Of a stretch of DNA of 64,000 nucleotides, positions 1 through 9,316 are shown piece after piece; the first letter of the stretch is position 1; the number at the start of each line of letters is the position of its first letter. The translations under genes were made by a program, and so were the position numbers. The notes below the pieces were generated by a model, which saw only the letters and a list, made by a program, of their open reading frames with translations, was not told the origin of the DNA and did not search any database. This DNA comes from Novosphingobium sp. (GTDB lineage: Bacteria; Pseudomonadota; Alphaproteobacteria; Sphingomonadales; Sphingomonadaceae): contig NZ_JAIXZS010000100.1 in NCBI RefSeq assembly GCF_027489515.1, positions 23,115 to 87,114 on the forward strand, in the 5' to 3' direction.

Positions 1-2
1 CA

Positions 3-869
3 TTCATCACCGTGGCGGATGCGGCCAGCTTCAGCCGCGCCGCCGCGCGTCTCGAACTGCCGCAGTCGACGGTATCGCGCCAGGTCGGTGCGCTGGAGCG
101 GCATCTCGGTGCGGCCCTGCTCAAGCGCACCACGCGCTCGATCGCGCTGACCAGCGAGGGGCAGGCCTACTACGAGGCCGCGCTGCGGGCGCTCGCCGCG
201 ATCGACGAGGCCGAGGCTGCCGTCGGCGTCCACGGCGCGCTTGGCGGGCAAGTGCGCATGACCGCCCCGCTTACGCTCGCCCAGTCGCGCGTGATCGCCA
301 TGCTCGCGCAGTTCCAGCGCCTGCAGCCGCGCATCGAAGTGGATCTCAGGGTCTCCGACCACGCGCTCAACCTTGTGTCCGACAATCTCGATTTCGCAAT
401 CCGGGTGGGGGTGATCGGGGACAGCCGCTCGATTGTGCGCCGTATCGGGACCTGCCGGCGCGTGATGGTCGCCTCGCCGGCCTATCTCGAGGAGTATGGC
501 CTGCCGCACCGGCCCGCTGATCTCGCCGCGCACAATTGCCTCAGCTACGCGCTGCTCGCTTCGGGCAACAAATGGGCGCTCGGCAAGGAGCCGCCAGTCG
601 AAGTGAGCGGGAGCTTCCGCGCCGACAGCCCGGATGCGCTGCGGGCGGCGGCGCTGGCGGGCATCGGCATCGCGGTCAACGCGCGGTGGCTGTTCGAGGA
701 CGATCTGGCGAGCGGCCGGCTGGTGGAATTGCTCCCCGATCATCCCCCGGCGGACATGCCGATCCACCTCGTCATGCCGGCCGGGCGCTACGTCGCGGCG
801 CGCGTGCGCGCGCTGGCCGACCACATCATCGGAGCCTTTGCCGCCGATCCGCTGTTGCGCTCGGCCTGA
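3..869 (+). CDS. LysR-family transcriptional regulator (5' end cut by window)
   Basis: DNA-binding regulator. The frame is already open at the window edge and reads FITVADAASFSRAAARL, which is the usual LysR start minus its first residues, so the true start lies upstream and the apparent GTG at position 12 is internal. The N-terminal winged helix-turn-helix is visible (LPQSTVSRQVGALERHLG, residues about 20-40), followed by the LysR substrate-binding domain to the end. The AAARLELPQSTVSRQV type and total length near 290-300 residues fit the family. Effector and targets cannot be read. It runs in the same direction as the NADH dehydrogenase gene 60 bp downstream. Confidence 0.9.
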   Translation, partial: FITVADAASFSRAAARLELPQSTVSRQVGALERHLGAALLKRTTRSIALTSEGQAYYEAALRALAAIDEAEAAVGVHGALGGQVRMTAPLTLAQSRVIAMLAQFQRLQPRIEVDLRVSDHALNLVSDNLDFAIRVGVIGDSRSIVRRIGTCRRVMVASPAYLEEYGLPHRPADLAAHNCLSYALLASGNKWALGKEPPVEVSGSFRADSPDALRAAALAGIGIAVNARWLFEDDLASGRLVELLPDHPPADMPIHLVMPAGRYVAARVRALADHIIGAFAADPLLRSA

Positions 870-929
870 GTTGTAACGATCCCGCCGCGCGCCGCGAACC
901 TTGCGGGCAGGCAATGCGGGAGCGACAGG

Positions 930-2297
930 ATGGTTGGCGAAACAGGCGACACGGCCGCTGCGGCGCAAGGCAAGCGCCCGCACGTGATCATTGTGGGCGG
1001 CGGCTTCGGCGGTCTGGCAGCGGCCAAGGCACTTGCCGGTGCGCCGGTCGACGTGACGCTGATCGACAAGCGCAACCACCACCTGTTTCAGCCGCTGCTC
1101 TATCAGGTGGCCACTGCCGGCCTCTCGCCAGCGGACATTGCCGGCTCGATCCGCGCGATCCTGGCGCGGCAGAAGAATGTGCGCGTGCTGCTCGACCGGG
1201 TCTACGGCGTCGACCGGGAGCGCCGCCGGGTGATCCTCGGCGATGGCGAACCCCTGGCCTATGACTGGCTGATCATCGCTACGGGGGCGACGCACAGCTA
1301 TTTCGGCCGCGAAGATTGGGCGCCCTATGCGCCCGGCGTGAAGACCATCGACGATGCCACCGCGATTCGCCGCCGCGTTCTCCTCGCGCTCGAGCGCGCC
1401 GAGACCGAGACCGACGAAGACAAGCGCAAGGCGCTGCTCACCTTCGTGGTGATCGGCGGCGGGCCGACCGGCGTAGAGATGGCAGGCGCGATTGCCGAAC
1501 TCGCCCGCCAGTCCGTTAGCATGGATTTCCGCCATATCACCCCGCATTGCTCGCGGATTTTCCTGCTCCAGAAGGGCGACCGCCTGCTGCCCGCGTTTCC
1601 GCCTGCGCTATCGGCCAAGGCGCGCAAGGGGATCGAGGAACTCGGCGTCGAGGTCCGGCTCGAGGCGCACGTCACCGAAATCGATGCGGACGGGGTGATC
1701 GTCGATGGCGAGCGGATCTCGGCAGCCACGACGATCTGGGCGTCGGGCGTGATGGCGAGCCGCGCGGCGGAATGGCTCGGCTGCAATGGCGACCGGGCGG
1801 GCCGCGTTCCGGTGGGGGCGGACTTCCATCCGGCCGGTGATCCAGCCGTGTTCGTGATCGGTGATACCGCCGCCTGCACCGATGCGGCCGGGCGCGCCCT
1901 GCCCGGAGTCGCCCCGGTGGCCAAGCAGCAGGGCCAGCATGCTGCCCGTGCCATCCGCGATGCGCTGGGCGGCCGGACCACGCCGCCTTTCCGCTACCGT
2001 GACTATGGCAACATGGCGACGATCGGGCGCAGCCGGGCCATCGCCGATTTCGGCCGTCTGCGCGTGACGGGCCTTGCCGCCTGGCTGCTGTGGTGCGTGG
2101 CCCATATCTGGTTCCTGACCGGGCACCGCAACCGGATTTCAGTCGGAATCAGCTGGTTGTGGAGCTACCTCACCTATCAGCGGGGCGCGCGTCTGATCAC
2201 CGGCGATGTGGCGCCAGACCTGCCCGCGACATGGGAACTGGCCCCCGCACTGGGACGAAATCGGGCGGGGCATCTTGAAGTTATCCCTGCAGAATAA
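930..2297 (+). CDS. ndh: Type II NADH dehydrogenase (NAD(P)/FAD-dependent oxidoreductase)
   Basis: Predicted non-proton-pumping NADH:quinone oxidoreductase at the inner face of the membrane. Two dinucleotide-binding folds are visible: the FAD site near the N-terminus (VIIVGGGFGGLAAAKAL, about residues 15-31) and the NADH site (FVVIGGGPTGVEMAGAIAEL, about 171-190). The family hallmark HHLFQPLLYQVATAGLSP follows the first fold, and FVIGDTAA is the second FAD contact. The C-terminal WLLWCVAHIWFLTGHRNR segment is the membrane-anchoring region typical of NDH-2. Its 455 residues match the family. The ATG is preceded by GGGAG with 7-base spacing. It appears to be a single transcription unit. Confidence 0.93.
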   Translation: MVGETGDTAAAAQGKRPHVIIVGGGFGGLAAAKALAGAPVDVTLIDKRNHHLFQPLLYQVATAGLSPADIAGSIRAILARQKNVRVLLDRVYGVDRERRRVILGDGEPLAYDWLIIATGATHSYFGREDWAPYAPGVKTIDDATAIRRRVLLALERAETETDEDKRKALLTFVVIGGGPTGVEMAGAIAELARQSVSMDFRHITPHCSRIFLLQKGDRLLPAFPPALSAKARKGIEELGVEVRLEAHVTEIDADGVIVDGERISAATTIWASGVMASRAAEWLGCNGDRAGRVPVGADFHPAGDPAVFVIGDTAACTDAAGRALPGVAPVAKQQGQHAARAIRDALGGRTTPPFRYRDYGNMATIGRSRAIADFGRLRVTGLAAWLLWCVAHIWFLTGHRNRISVGISWLWSYLTYQRGARLITGDVAPDLPATWELAPALGRNRAGHLEVIPAE

Positions 2298-2409
2298 TGA
2301 CTTAACCCCACTCATTCCCGGCATGCATTGATAATATAACCGCTTGATGCGTGTTCGCCTCGGCGCGGCTCGGGCACTGTCAGTGCATCGAGAGGTTTTG
2401 GAGGAAAGC

Positions 2410-2994
2410 ATGGCAAGCCAACTGGAGACCGCCCGGCACGCCGCACATGGCCCGCGCAAGAGCGCCGGCTTCGACTGGGAGGGGGCCATGGCCGCGAGCC
2501 TCGCCGGTGATGCCGCGGCGTACCGCCGCCTGCTGGAAGAGGCCGGCCGCTGGCTCCGCCGCTACTTTGCCCGCCGCCTTTCCCCCGAAATGATCGACGA
2601 TGCGGTGCAGGAAGCGCTCACCGCGCTTCACCTCAAGCGCGCAACGTTCGAGCCGGGGCGTCCGTTCCTGCCCTGGCTTGCCGCGATTGCCCGCTTCAAG
2701 GGTGTGGATTGCCTGCGCAGCGCCGGGCGCAACCGCGCCGAGGAACTCGACGAGGGCCTGCATGGTGTGCCCAGCCACGAAAGCGCTTCGCTCAGCGGGA
2801 TCGTGATGGCCGGGCTGTTCGACCGCCTGCGCCGCCCGCAGGCCGATGCGATCCGGCTGGTCAAGCTGCAGGGCTTCTCGGTGCGCGAGGCTGCGGCGAT
2901 GACCGGGCAGTCCGAAGCGCTGGTCAAGGTCAACATCCACCGTGGGCTTGCCGCGCTCAAGTCTTTCTTCGGCGAGGGCGATTTCGCCTTGTGA
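2410..2994 (+). CDS. ECF-type RNA polymerase sigma factor
   Basis: Group 4-like sigma factor of 194 residues. Region 2 is seen at about residues 55-100 (EMIDDAVQEALTALHLKR, then PFLPWLAAIARFKGVDCLR). Region 4 is at about 140-185 (VKLQGFSVREAAAMTGQSEA, then VKVNIHRGLAALK), with the helix-turn-helix in the latter part. The open frame extends 22 codons further upstream, but I chose the ATG at 2410 because a strong GGAGG (TTTTGGAGGAAAGC) sits just before it. No anti-sigma gene such as an NrsF-like membrane protein is adjacent; the next gene is on the other strand. This resembles the small sigma factors of alphaproteobacteria that answer envelope or oxidative stress, but the signal is unknown. Confidence 0.85.
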   Translation: MASQLETARHAAHGPRKSAGFDWEGAMAASLAGDAAAYRRLLEEAGRWLRRYFARRLSPEMIDDAVQEALTALHLKRATFEPGRPFLPWLAAIARFKGVDCLRSAGRNRAEELDEGLHGVPSHESASLSGIVMAGLFDRLRRPQADAIRLVKLQGFSVREAAAMTGQSEALVKVNIHRGLAALKSFFGEGDFAL

Positions 2995-3042
2995 AGGCGG
3001 AGCGGGCCGGTGCCGCAGCGAATGGCGCTCCTCCGCGTTACG

Positions 3043-3074
3043 CAAAAAAGAAGGGACGGATTGCTCCGTCCCTT
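3043..3074 (-). terminator. Rho-independent terminator for the minus-strand TonB-domain gene
   Basis: A perfect 10-bp stem (AAGGGACGGA / TCCGTCCCTT, 3051-3060 and 3065-3074) with a 4-base loop. On the minus strand it is followed by a run of T residues (complement of 3043-3048). It lies 50 bp beyond the stop of the minus-strand gene ending at 3124. In the plus direction it could also stop transcripts of the sigma factor gene, but the T run is much poorer on that side. Confidence 0.85.
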
Positions 3075-3123
3075 CCTCGGCCGAGGGCCCTGTGGCTCCG
3101 GTCGTTAGCTGGTCTGGCAGTGT

Positions 3124-3471
3124 TTACAGCAGCCTCCAGGTGATCGGCACGGTCACCGAGGTGGCGCCGCCCGGCGGGGGGGGCACCGAGCCGGTGCGGC
3201 TCGGCAGCGCGAGCGCTTCGCGGTCGAGCGATGTCGAGCCCGAGGGCGAGATGAGCTCCGCGCGCTCTACCGCGCCCGAGGCGGCGACATAGATTTTCAC
3301 CTTGGCCGTGCCTTCCTCGCCGCGCGCTTGCGCGGCCTTGGGATAGGTCTGCTTGGCGGCGATGGTGCGGGTGACCTGACGGACCCAGTCGGCTGACTGG
3401 GCATGGGCCGTGCCGACCATGCAGGTGGCGGCGATCAGCCCGAAGGCCAGGGTCTTGGCGGTCTTGAGCAT
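3124..3471 (-). CDS. Small periplasmic TonB C-terminal-domain protein
   Basis: A 115-residue exported protein. A signal peptide is clear at the N-terminus (MLKTAKTLAFGLIAATCMVG, cleavage probably after AHA). The rest looks like a free-standing TonB C-terminal domain: the TYPKAAQARGEEGTAKVKIY stretch and the following SGAVERAELISPSGSTSLD are the usual YP...G.V.V...G.V....V..SSG..LD pattern. There is no membrane anchor or proline-rich spacer, so it is not a full TonB. The start at 3471 was chosen over longer frames because GGAAGGACC precedes it and the signal peptide begins there. A strong terminator follows. Role unknown; it may bind envelope partners. Confidence 0.8.
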   Translation of the reverse strand: MLKTAKTLAFGLIAATCMVGTAHAQSADWVRQVTRTIAAKQTYPKAAQARGEEGTAKVKIYVAASGAVERAELISPSGSTSLDREALALPSRTGSVPPPPGGATSVTVPITWRLL

Positions 3472-3689
3472 CGTAGGTCCTTCCGGTTGGCGTCGAAACT
3501 GATGGTCCGCCAGCCAGATCAAGCTGGACGGACCAACGTGGCGTGGGGTGCCTCCATCTGACGCAAGGGCCGTTAGCTTCGCCCCAAGCCGCGCTACGAG
3601 CGGCACCGGATGGGGCGTTCATGCCATTTCGGACCCCGAAGCGCGGCCAGGCTTGCTTCGCCGCGCGCCTTGAAGGTTAATGCGGGGCT

Positions 3690-4400
3690 ATGATGCACCG
3701 TCGATTCGTCCTTGCCGCGCTCCCGCTCGCTTCGCTGCTGGTTGCCGCGGCACCGCGAAAGCGCGTGGCGCCCCCTCCCGCGCCGCCTCCGCTCCCGCAG
3801 GTGACGGCTGTCGAGCGGGTTGCGCTGGTCACCGAAGCGGGCACGATCGAACTTGAGCTCGATGGCGCGCATGCGCCGATCAGCACTGCCAATTTTCTGC
3901 GCTATGTCGATGCCAGGCGGTTTGACGGAATCACGTTTTACCGCGCGATGCATCTGGCCTGGGGCGATCAGCCCAATGGTCTGCTGCAGGGCGGCCTGCG
4001 CGATCCGCGCCGCCTGTTCCCGCCGATCGCGCACGAGCCGACGAGCCAGACCGGGCTGAGCCATGTGGCGGGCGCGATCTCGATGGCGCGCAATGCGCCG
4101 GGCACGGCAACGGCCGATTTCTCGATCATGCTCTCGGACCTCACCAGCCTCGATGCCAACCCGGCCTCGAGCGATCCCGAGGCGCAGGCGGGCTATGCCG
4201 TCTTCGGCAAGGTGACCGCAGGCATGGATGTGGTGCGCAAGATCTGGGATTCGCCGATTTCGCAGACGCTGGGCGAGGGATCGATGCGCGGGCAGATGCT
4301 GGAAGCACCGGTGAAGATCCTCACCGCCAGGCGCCTGCCACCACCTACTCCCATCGAGCAGGTTGAGCGGGTGCCAGCTGCAAAGCCGACTGCCCGATGA
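3690..4400 (+). CDS. Periplasmic cyclophilin-type peptidyl-prolyl cis-trans isomerase
   Basis: Predicted proline isomerase assisting folding of exported proteins. It has an N-terminal signal sequence (MMHRRFVLAALPLASLLVAA), a proline-rich linker (residues about 25-37), then a cyclophilin domain. Visible motifs are TEAGTIELELDGAHAPIS, TANFLRYVDARRFDGITFYR and GYAVFGKVTAGMDVVRKI. The stretch ADFSIMLSDLTSLD replaces the usual SQFFI, so this is a divergent member. Length is 236 residues. Two tandem ATGs (3690, 3693) are possible starts. It ends 9 bp from the stop of the convergent glycosidase gene. Confidence 0.88.
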   Translation: MMHRRFVLAALPLASLLVAAAPRKRVAPPPAPPPLPQVTAVERVALVTEAGTIELELDGAHAPISTANFLRYVDARRFDGITFYRAMHLAWGDQPNGLLQGGLRDPRRLFPPIAHEPTSQTGLSHVAGAISMARNAPGTATADFSIMLSDLTSLDANPASSDPEAQAGYAVFGKVTAGMDVVRKIWDSPISQTLGEGSMRGQMLEAPVKILTARRLPPPTPIEQVERVPAAKPTAR

Positions 4401-4409
4401 CGCCGTGGT

Positions 4410-6164
4410 CTACTGCGGACAGGCGACCGGCTCGCCCGCGCCGCGCTGGAACAGCACAAGCCGCAGGTTGAACGAATCTCCGCCTGCCGTCTGGTTGGGC
4501 CCGGCGACGAGTTCCAGCGCCTCTCCCGGTGCGAGATCGGCGCTGAGCGGCGGCAGCTGCAGTTGCCCCGTCAGCACGCCGCGCCAGAGAACCTTGCCGG
4601 CGGCGGTGATGGTGAGATCCACGCCGTCGCCCACGGCGCCCTTGGCGAAGCAGCCGCCCACATCGACCGATTCCGGAACGGGCGCGACATGGCGCCAGAC
4701 CGCGCGCAATGGTGAGGCGGCGGTGCCGCCGGGCGCGGCGGAGGTCGTGTTGATCCGCAGCGGGCGGTACCAGCGATCGCCGAAGTAGCTGGTGAACTGG
4801 TCATCGAACAGCGGCAGGCGGTAGTTCGTATCGGCCTTGAGCCGCACGGCATAGCGCCACTGCGGCGTGCCCCAGCCCATCAGCGTATCGGCGATCCAGG
4901 TCGAGCTGCCAAAGCGGATCGCGGTGGTGCCGGTGATCACCACCGGGCTCTCGCCGACGCCGGCCAAGGGCACGGGCGCGCCGCTCGCATCGCTCACCGT
5001 GCCGCCTTCGACCATGAGCGAACGCGGCGCGCCCCAGACCACCGTAGTGTCGGTTCCGAAGCGGTAGGCAAACAGCAGCGGATCGCCGAGATCGAGCCGC
5101 TGCGGGCGGCCGCGGGCGAGGAGCTGCTGCATCATCCGGAACGCGGCGGCCTGCGGCTTGGGCGCGGTGCCGGCAAAGAGCCCCATGTTCGGGAACCAGC
5201 GCTGGTCGATCAGCGCGTACCAGCTGGCCTGTGCGGCCCCGGCTGCGGCGAGCATGGTCGTCTGCTTGATCAGTTCGCCTGCCGCGCCGGGCAGGTCGCG
5301 CGTATCGACGCTGAATTCGCTGGCCCAGATCGGCACGCGCCGCCCGGCGGCATCCATGGCGCTGTTCAGCTGCGCCAGCTCCACATCGAGCCCTTCGCCG
5401 CGCAGCCGGTAGGGATGCACCGCGATGCCATCCACCTCGGCGAGTATTCCGGCGGCGAACAGAGTGCGCAGGAAGCCGGTTCCGATCATGTTGGTCGATC
5501 CGCCGAGGATCGCGACGCGCCCGCCGATCCGCGCGCGCACCGCCTTGAGCGTGGCGACATAGGCGGCGGCGCGATTGACGCCGGCGGGATAGACCAGCGT
5601 GCCGGATCCGTTGAGCTCGTTGCCGACCTCGATCGCGGCGAGACAGGGGCCGAACCGATCGGCGAGCGCGGCAAGGTAGCTGGCGAAGGCGGCGTTGCCT
5701 GCTGCGCTCGAGACCCACCCCCCGCCATCGTAGAGCGGATTGGCAGGGACCGCTGTCAGCAGCAGGCGCTGCCCTGCCGCGCAGGCCGAGGCCAGCGCCT
5801 GCGCCCCCGGCGAGCCAAGATCGTAGCTGCCGCGCACCTTTTCTGTCGCGGCCCAGGGGAGCGAATCGCGCAGCATCGGCGCGCCGACCTGCTGCGCCAG
5901 TGCGAGCGAGGAGGCGGGCCAGCCCTGACTGAAATGAGTCTGCACGCCCAGCACCATCGGCGGCAGGGCAGACGGGTCGAATGCGCTGCGTTCGAGCGGG
6001 CCGGCTGCCTGAGCCGTGCCGATGGGCGAGGTCACTTCTGCGGTGTGCCGCAAATGCGCGGGCCCGCAGGCAGCGAGCAGGGCAACCAGCACCGCGATGC
6101 GCAGGGGCGGGCGCACCTGGCTGGCAAGACGGCGGACGGGATCGATCAAGGCACGGCGGACCAT
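4410..6164 (-). CDS. Lipoprotein glycoside hydrolase, clan GH-A-like (GH39/PslG-type)
   Basis: Predicted surface or periplasmic glycosidase. The N-terminus has basic residues, a hydrophobic stretch and a lipobox (VLVALLAACG), so it is probably a lipoprotein. The central part looks like a TIM barrel with two candidate catalytic glutamates: acid/base E in AAIEVGNELNGSG and nucleophile E in RRVPIWASEFSVDTRD, the clan GH-A arrangement. A C-terminal beta-rich segment follows. The start at 6164 is preferred over the ATG 30 bases upstream because GGAGAG lies 6 bases before it, giving 584 residues. Enzymes of this shape often trim exopolysaccharides, which would suit the polysaccharide loci in this window, but the substrate cannot be read. 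Confidence 0.75.
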   Translation of the reverse strand: MVRRALIDPVRRLASQVRPPLRIAVLVALLAACGPAHLRHTAEVTSPIGTAQAAGPLERSAFDPSALPPMVLGVQTHFSQGWPASSLALAQQVGAPMLRDSLPWAATEKVRGSYDLGSPGAQALASACAAGQRLLLTAVPANPLYDGGGWVSSAAGNAAFASYLAALADRFGPCLAAIEVGNELNGSGTLVYPAGVNRAAAYVATLKAVRARIGGRVAILGGSTNMIGTGFLRTLFAAGILAEVDGIAVHPYRLRGEGLDVELAQLNSAMDAAGRRVPIWASEFSVDTRDLPGAAGELIKQTTMLAAAGAAQASWYALIDQRWFPNMGLFAGTAPKPQAAAFRMMQQLLARGRPQRLDLGDPLLFAYRFGTDTTVVWGAPRSLMVEGGTVSDASGAPVPLAGVGESPVVITGTTAIRFGSSTWIADTLMGWGTPQWRYAVRLKADTNYRLPLFDDQFTSYFGDRWYRPLRINTTSAAPGGTAASPLRAVWRHVAPVPESVDVGGCFAKGAVGDGVDLTITAAGKVLWRGVLTGQLQLPPLSADLAPGEALELVAGPNQTAGGDSFNLRLVLFQRGAGEPVACPQ

Positions 6165-6300
6165 GGCACGCTCTCCAGCGAGGGGACGCGTCAAGGATGT
6201 GCCGGGTGCGCCTTAATGGGCTCCCAGCGGATTCGCTTAAGCGGCCATTTTTCTGTGTTGCGCTAGTCTCGCCAAACGCTCGGGGTTCTCCCTTAGGGAA

Positions 6301-7554
6301 TTACCCACGCACAGTGCGGATGGCCATCTCGATCACATCGCCAATCCGGGCAAGATCGGCCTCGTCGATGCAATAGGGCGGCATGATATAGATCGTGTTG
6401 CCGAGCGGTCGCAGCAGCACGTCGGCCTCGCGGAACAGCGCGAGCAGGCGCGGGGCGAGCGAGGACATGTAGCCGCCGTCGGGCACCTCGAGATCGAGCG
6501 CGGCGATTGTCCCGCAGCGGCGCACGGAGGCGACTCCGGGCAGCATGGCGAGCCGATCCAGCAAGGCCTGCTGGCGTGCGCCGAGGTCGGCGAGGCGGTC
6601 CATGACGGGCTCGGATTGCCAGATCGCGATGTTGGCCGCCGCCGCCGCGCAGGCGATGGGGTTCGCGGTGTAGCTCGACGAGTGAAAGAACATCTTGGCG
6701 CGGTCGGTCGACCAGTGCGCCATGAAGATCTCTTCGCGCGCCATTGTCACCGCGAGCGGCATCGAGCCGCCGGTGAGGCCCTTGGCGATGCACAGGATGT
6801 CCGGCACGACGCCCGCCTGCTCGCAGGCAAGCAGAGTGCCGGTGCGGCCCCAGCCGGTCATCACCTCGTCAGCGATGAACAGCACCTCGTGGCGCCGGCA
6901 GATTTCGGCCATCGCGGCGAGCAGTGCCGGCGGGTACATCAGCATGCCGCCGGCGCCCAGCACCAGCGGTTCGACGATGAACGCGGCAGGGGCTTCGCGG
7001 CAGGCCGCTTCCAGCGCGTCCAGCGTGTTGGCGCCATCGCCCACCGGAAAGGGGATGGTGCCGACATCGAACAGCAGCGGCGCGTAGGGCGCGTTGAACA
7101 CGCCGCGCGCGCCAACCGACATCGCGCCGATCGTATCACCGTGGTAGCTGTGTTCGAGCACGAGGATGCGCCCGCGCGGCCGATCGGTGTGGGCCCAGTA
7201 TCCCAGCGCCATCTTCAGCGCGACTTCGACCGAGGTCGAGCCGCTGTCGGAGAAGAACACCCGGGTCAATTCCGGGGGCATCATCGCGCGGAGGCCGGCG
7301 GCGACGCGCTCGGCGGGCGTGTGGGTCCAGCCGGCGAAGATAAGCTGATCGAGCGCGCCGGCCTGCGCGCGGATCGCCTCGACGATGCGCGGGTGGCAAT
7401 GGCCGTGCGTTGTCACCCACCATGAGGAGATCGCATCGATCACCCGCCGTCCGTCGGCGGTGTAGAGCGCGGCGCCTTCCGCATGGGTCACCAACGGGAC
7501 CGGCTCGCCCAGCCCGTGCTGGGTGAACGGATGCCAGACTGCCGAGCCGCTCAC
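6301..7554 (-). CDS. bioA: Adenosylmethionine-8-amino-7-oxononanoate aminotransferase
   Basis: PLP enzyme converting KAPA to DAPA with S-adenosylmethionine as amino donor, the third step of biotin ring assembly. Motifs: [17 protein letters not shown] at the N-terminus, [54 protein letters not shown] and the PLP lysine in [16 protein letters not shown] place the start at the GTG at 7554, which overlaps the bioD stop by 4 bases (GTGA); this gives 417 residues, the family's normal length, while a longer open frame upstream is only bioD in another frame. It is the last gene of the bioBFDA operon. Confidence 0.96.
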   Translation of the reverse strand: MSGSAVWHPFTQHGLGEPVPLVTHAEGAALYTADGRRVIDAISSWWVTTHGHCHPRIVEAIRAQAGALDQLIFAGWTHTPAERVAAGLRAMMPPELTRVFFSDSGSTSVEVALKMALGYWAHTDRPRGRILVLEHSYHGDTIGAMSVGARGVFNAPYAPLLFDVGTIPFPVGDGANTLDALEAACREAPAAFIVEPLVLGAGGMLMYPPALLAAMAEICRRHEVLFIADEVMTGWGRTGTLLACEQAGVVPDILCIAKGLTGGSMPLAVTMAREEIFMAHWSTDRAKMFFHSSSYTANPIACAAAAANIAIWQSEPVMDRLADLGARQQALLDRLAMLPGVASVRRCGTIAALDLEVPDGGYMSSLAPRLLALFREADVLLRPLGNTIYIMPPYCIDEADLARIGDVIEMAIRTVRG

Positions 7555-8171
7555 GTGAAGTCGTCGATCAGAAAGGCCTGCGCAAAGGCCTCGGCCAGCG
7601 TCTCCGGCGCGAGCGCAGGGAGCAGAGGCAGGCGCCCAAGTCGCCGCACCTGGCCCATCTCGCAGATCGTTGCCTCGTTGTCCTCGTTCGCCTCGCCCAC
7701 GAAGGCGACGCCGTGGATCGGCACGCGCCGCGCACGCAGTGCCTCGATGGTCAGCAGGCTGTGGTTGATCGTGCCGAGCGACGTGCGCGCGACAATGATC
7801 GTGAGAAGCCCCCACCGTGCAAACACATCGGCATAAGTCACTTCGCGCGTCAGCGGCACCAGTGCGCCGCCTGCGCCTTCGACCACAAGCGGCCGCGCTT
7901 CGGGCAGCATGAGCCAATCGGGGTCGATCGCCACGCCGTCGAGCTCCGCTGCGCGGTGCGGTGAAAGCGGCTCGTTCAGGCGATAGGCTTCGGGGAGGAT
8001 CTTCTCGGCGGGCAATCCGGCGAGCATGGCCACGCTGTCCTTGTCCGCGCCATCTTCAAGGCCGGATTGCACCGGCTTCCAGTAATGCGCGCCCAGCGCG
8101 CCGGTGAGGGCAGCGGAAAAGACGGTCTTGCCAATCCCGGTATCGGTTCCGGTTACAACAAACGCACTCAT
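7551..8171 (-). CDS. bioD: Dethiobiotin synthetase
   Basis: ATP-dependent enzyme that closes the ureido ring of dethiobiotin from DAPA and CO2. The N-terminal P-loop is intact ([19 protein letters not shown], residues about 4-22), followed by HYWKPVQSG with the substrate-contacting lysine and [20 protein letters not shown], all standard for the family. Length is 206 residues. The ATG overlaps the bioF stop by 4 bases and the stop overlaps the bioA GTG, so translation of bioF, bioD and bioA is probably coupled. Confidence 0.96.
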   Translation of the reverse strand: MSAFVVTGTDTGIGKTVFSAALTGALGAHYWKPVQSGLEDGADKDSVAMLAGLPAEKILPEAYRLNEPLSPHRAAELDGVAIDPDWLMLPEARPLVVEGAGGALVPLTREVTYADVFARWGLLTIIVARTSLGTINHSLLTIEALRARRVPIHGVAFVGEANEDNEATICEMGQVRRLGRLPLLPALAPETLAEAFAQAFLIDDFT

Positions 8172-9304
8172 GCCAGAGCCTTTGCCAAGGCCCCGGCCAG
8201 TGCGTCAATATCTTCAGGCATAACGTTTTGTGTCAGGGAGATACGCAGCCGGCTCGTACCCGCCGGTACGGTCGGCGGGCGGATGCCGCGAACGTCGAAG
8301 CCCGCCTGCTGCAAGTGCGCCGCAACCGCCATGGTGCGCGCTTCATCACCAAGGACCAGCGGCATGATCTGGGTGCCCGTCACCGCAGCGCCATAAGGCG
8401 CGAGCGCCGCCTCGGCATGGGCCACGCGCGCCATCAGCCCGGTCCGCCGCTCGGGTTCATCCGCCAGCATGCGCAAGGCCTCGCGCACGGCCGCCGCCAT
8501 CAGGGGCGAGGGCGCGGTGGAAAAGATGAACGGGCGTGCGCGGTTGATGAGGAAATCGCGCATCACCGCCGGTCCGCAAACCAGCGCGCCCTCGCATCCC
8601 AATGCCTTGCCGCAGGTGCGCAGCACCACCGTATCGGCCCGCCCGTCGAGCGCGGCGGCAAGGCCGCGCCCATCGGGGCCGAACACGCCGGTCGCATGCG
8701 CCTCGTCGATCAGCATGATCGCCTCGTGCTGTTCGGCCAGCTCTGCAAGATCGGCAAGCGGCGCGCGGTCGCCGTCCATCGAATAGAGGCTTTCAAACGC
8801 GAGCCAGACGCGGCCCTTGCCGCCGGCCCTGCGCCATGCCGCGATGGCATCAGCAAAGCTGCCCGCATCGTTGTGCCCGGCGCAGGCCTTGACAGCCCGG
8901 GTCAGGGCAAGGCCTTCGTGCATCGAGGCATGAATGAGGGCATCGTACACGATGAGGTCGCCGCGCTGCGGCAGGCTCGCCAGCAGGGCAACATTGGCGG
9001 CATAGCCTGACGAGAGATAGAGCGCGCTTTCCGCGCCGAAGAACTGCGCCGCTTCGGCTTCGAGCGCCTCGTGCTCGGGATCATTGCCCCGCAGCAGGCG
9101 CGATCCGCCCGAACCGATCGGCACGCCCCGCGCGATGGCCTCTTCCACCGCCCGTGCGAGGCGCGGTGCGCGCGCCATGCCGAGGTAGTCGTTGGAGGAA
9201 AAGTCCCGCCCCTCGCGTGCGATCAGCTGGCGCCCGCGTCCGCGCGCGACAAGCGCTTCGAGGTCGGCGCGCTGCGCCTCCCACGCATCAATGGCCGCAA
9301 TCAT
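8168..9304 (-). CDS. bioF: 8-amino-7-oxononanoate synthase
   Basis: PLP-dependent alpha-oxoamine synthase that condenses pimeloyl thioester with L-alanine to give KAPA. Recognised by [10 protein letters not shown] near residue 36-45, [37 protein letters not shown] with the PLP-binding aspartate, and the PLP lysine in [19 protein letters not shown]. Length 378 residues is usual. It starts 12 bases after the bioB stop and overlaps bioD at its end. No bioC or bioH for the pimeloyl precursor is present in the window. Confidence 0.96.
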   Translation of the reverse strand: MIAAIDAWEAQRADLEALVARGRGRQLIAREGRDFSSNDYLGMARAPRLARAVEEAIARGVPIGSGGSRLLRGNDPEHEALEAEAAQFFGAESALYLSSGYAANVALLASLPQRGDLIVYDALIHASMHEGLALTRAVKACAGHNDAGSFADAIAAWRRAGGKGRVWLAFESLYSMDGDRAPLADLAELAEQHEAIMLIDEAHATGVFGPDGRGLAAALDGRADTVVLRTCGKALGCEGALVCGPAVMRDFLINRARPFIFSTAPSPLMAAAVREALRMLADEPERRTGLMARVAHAEAALAPYGAAVTGTQIMPLVLGDEARTMAVAAHLQQAGFDVRGIRPPTVPAGTSRLRISLTQNVMPEDIDALAGALAKALA

Positions 9305-9316
9305 CGCCGCCTGTGC

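Noticed and set aside
2298..2409. EcfG-type or self-regulated ECF promoter before the sigma factor
   Set aside because: An AT-rich stretch (TTGATAATATAACC) is present but no GGAAC/CGTT pair with correct spacing was seen.
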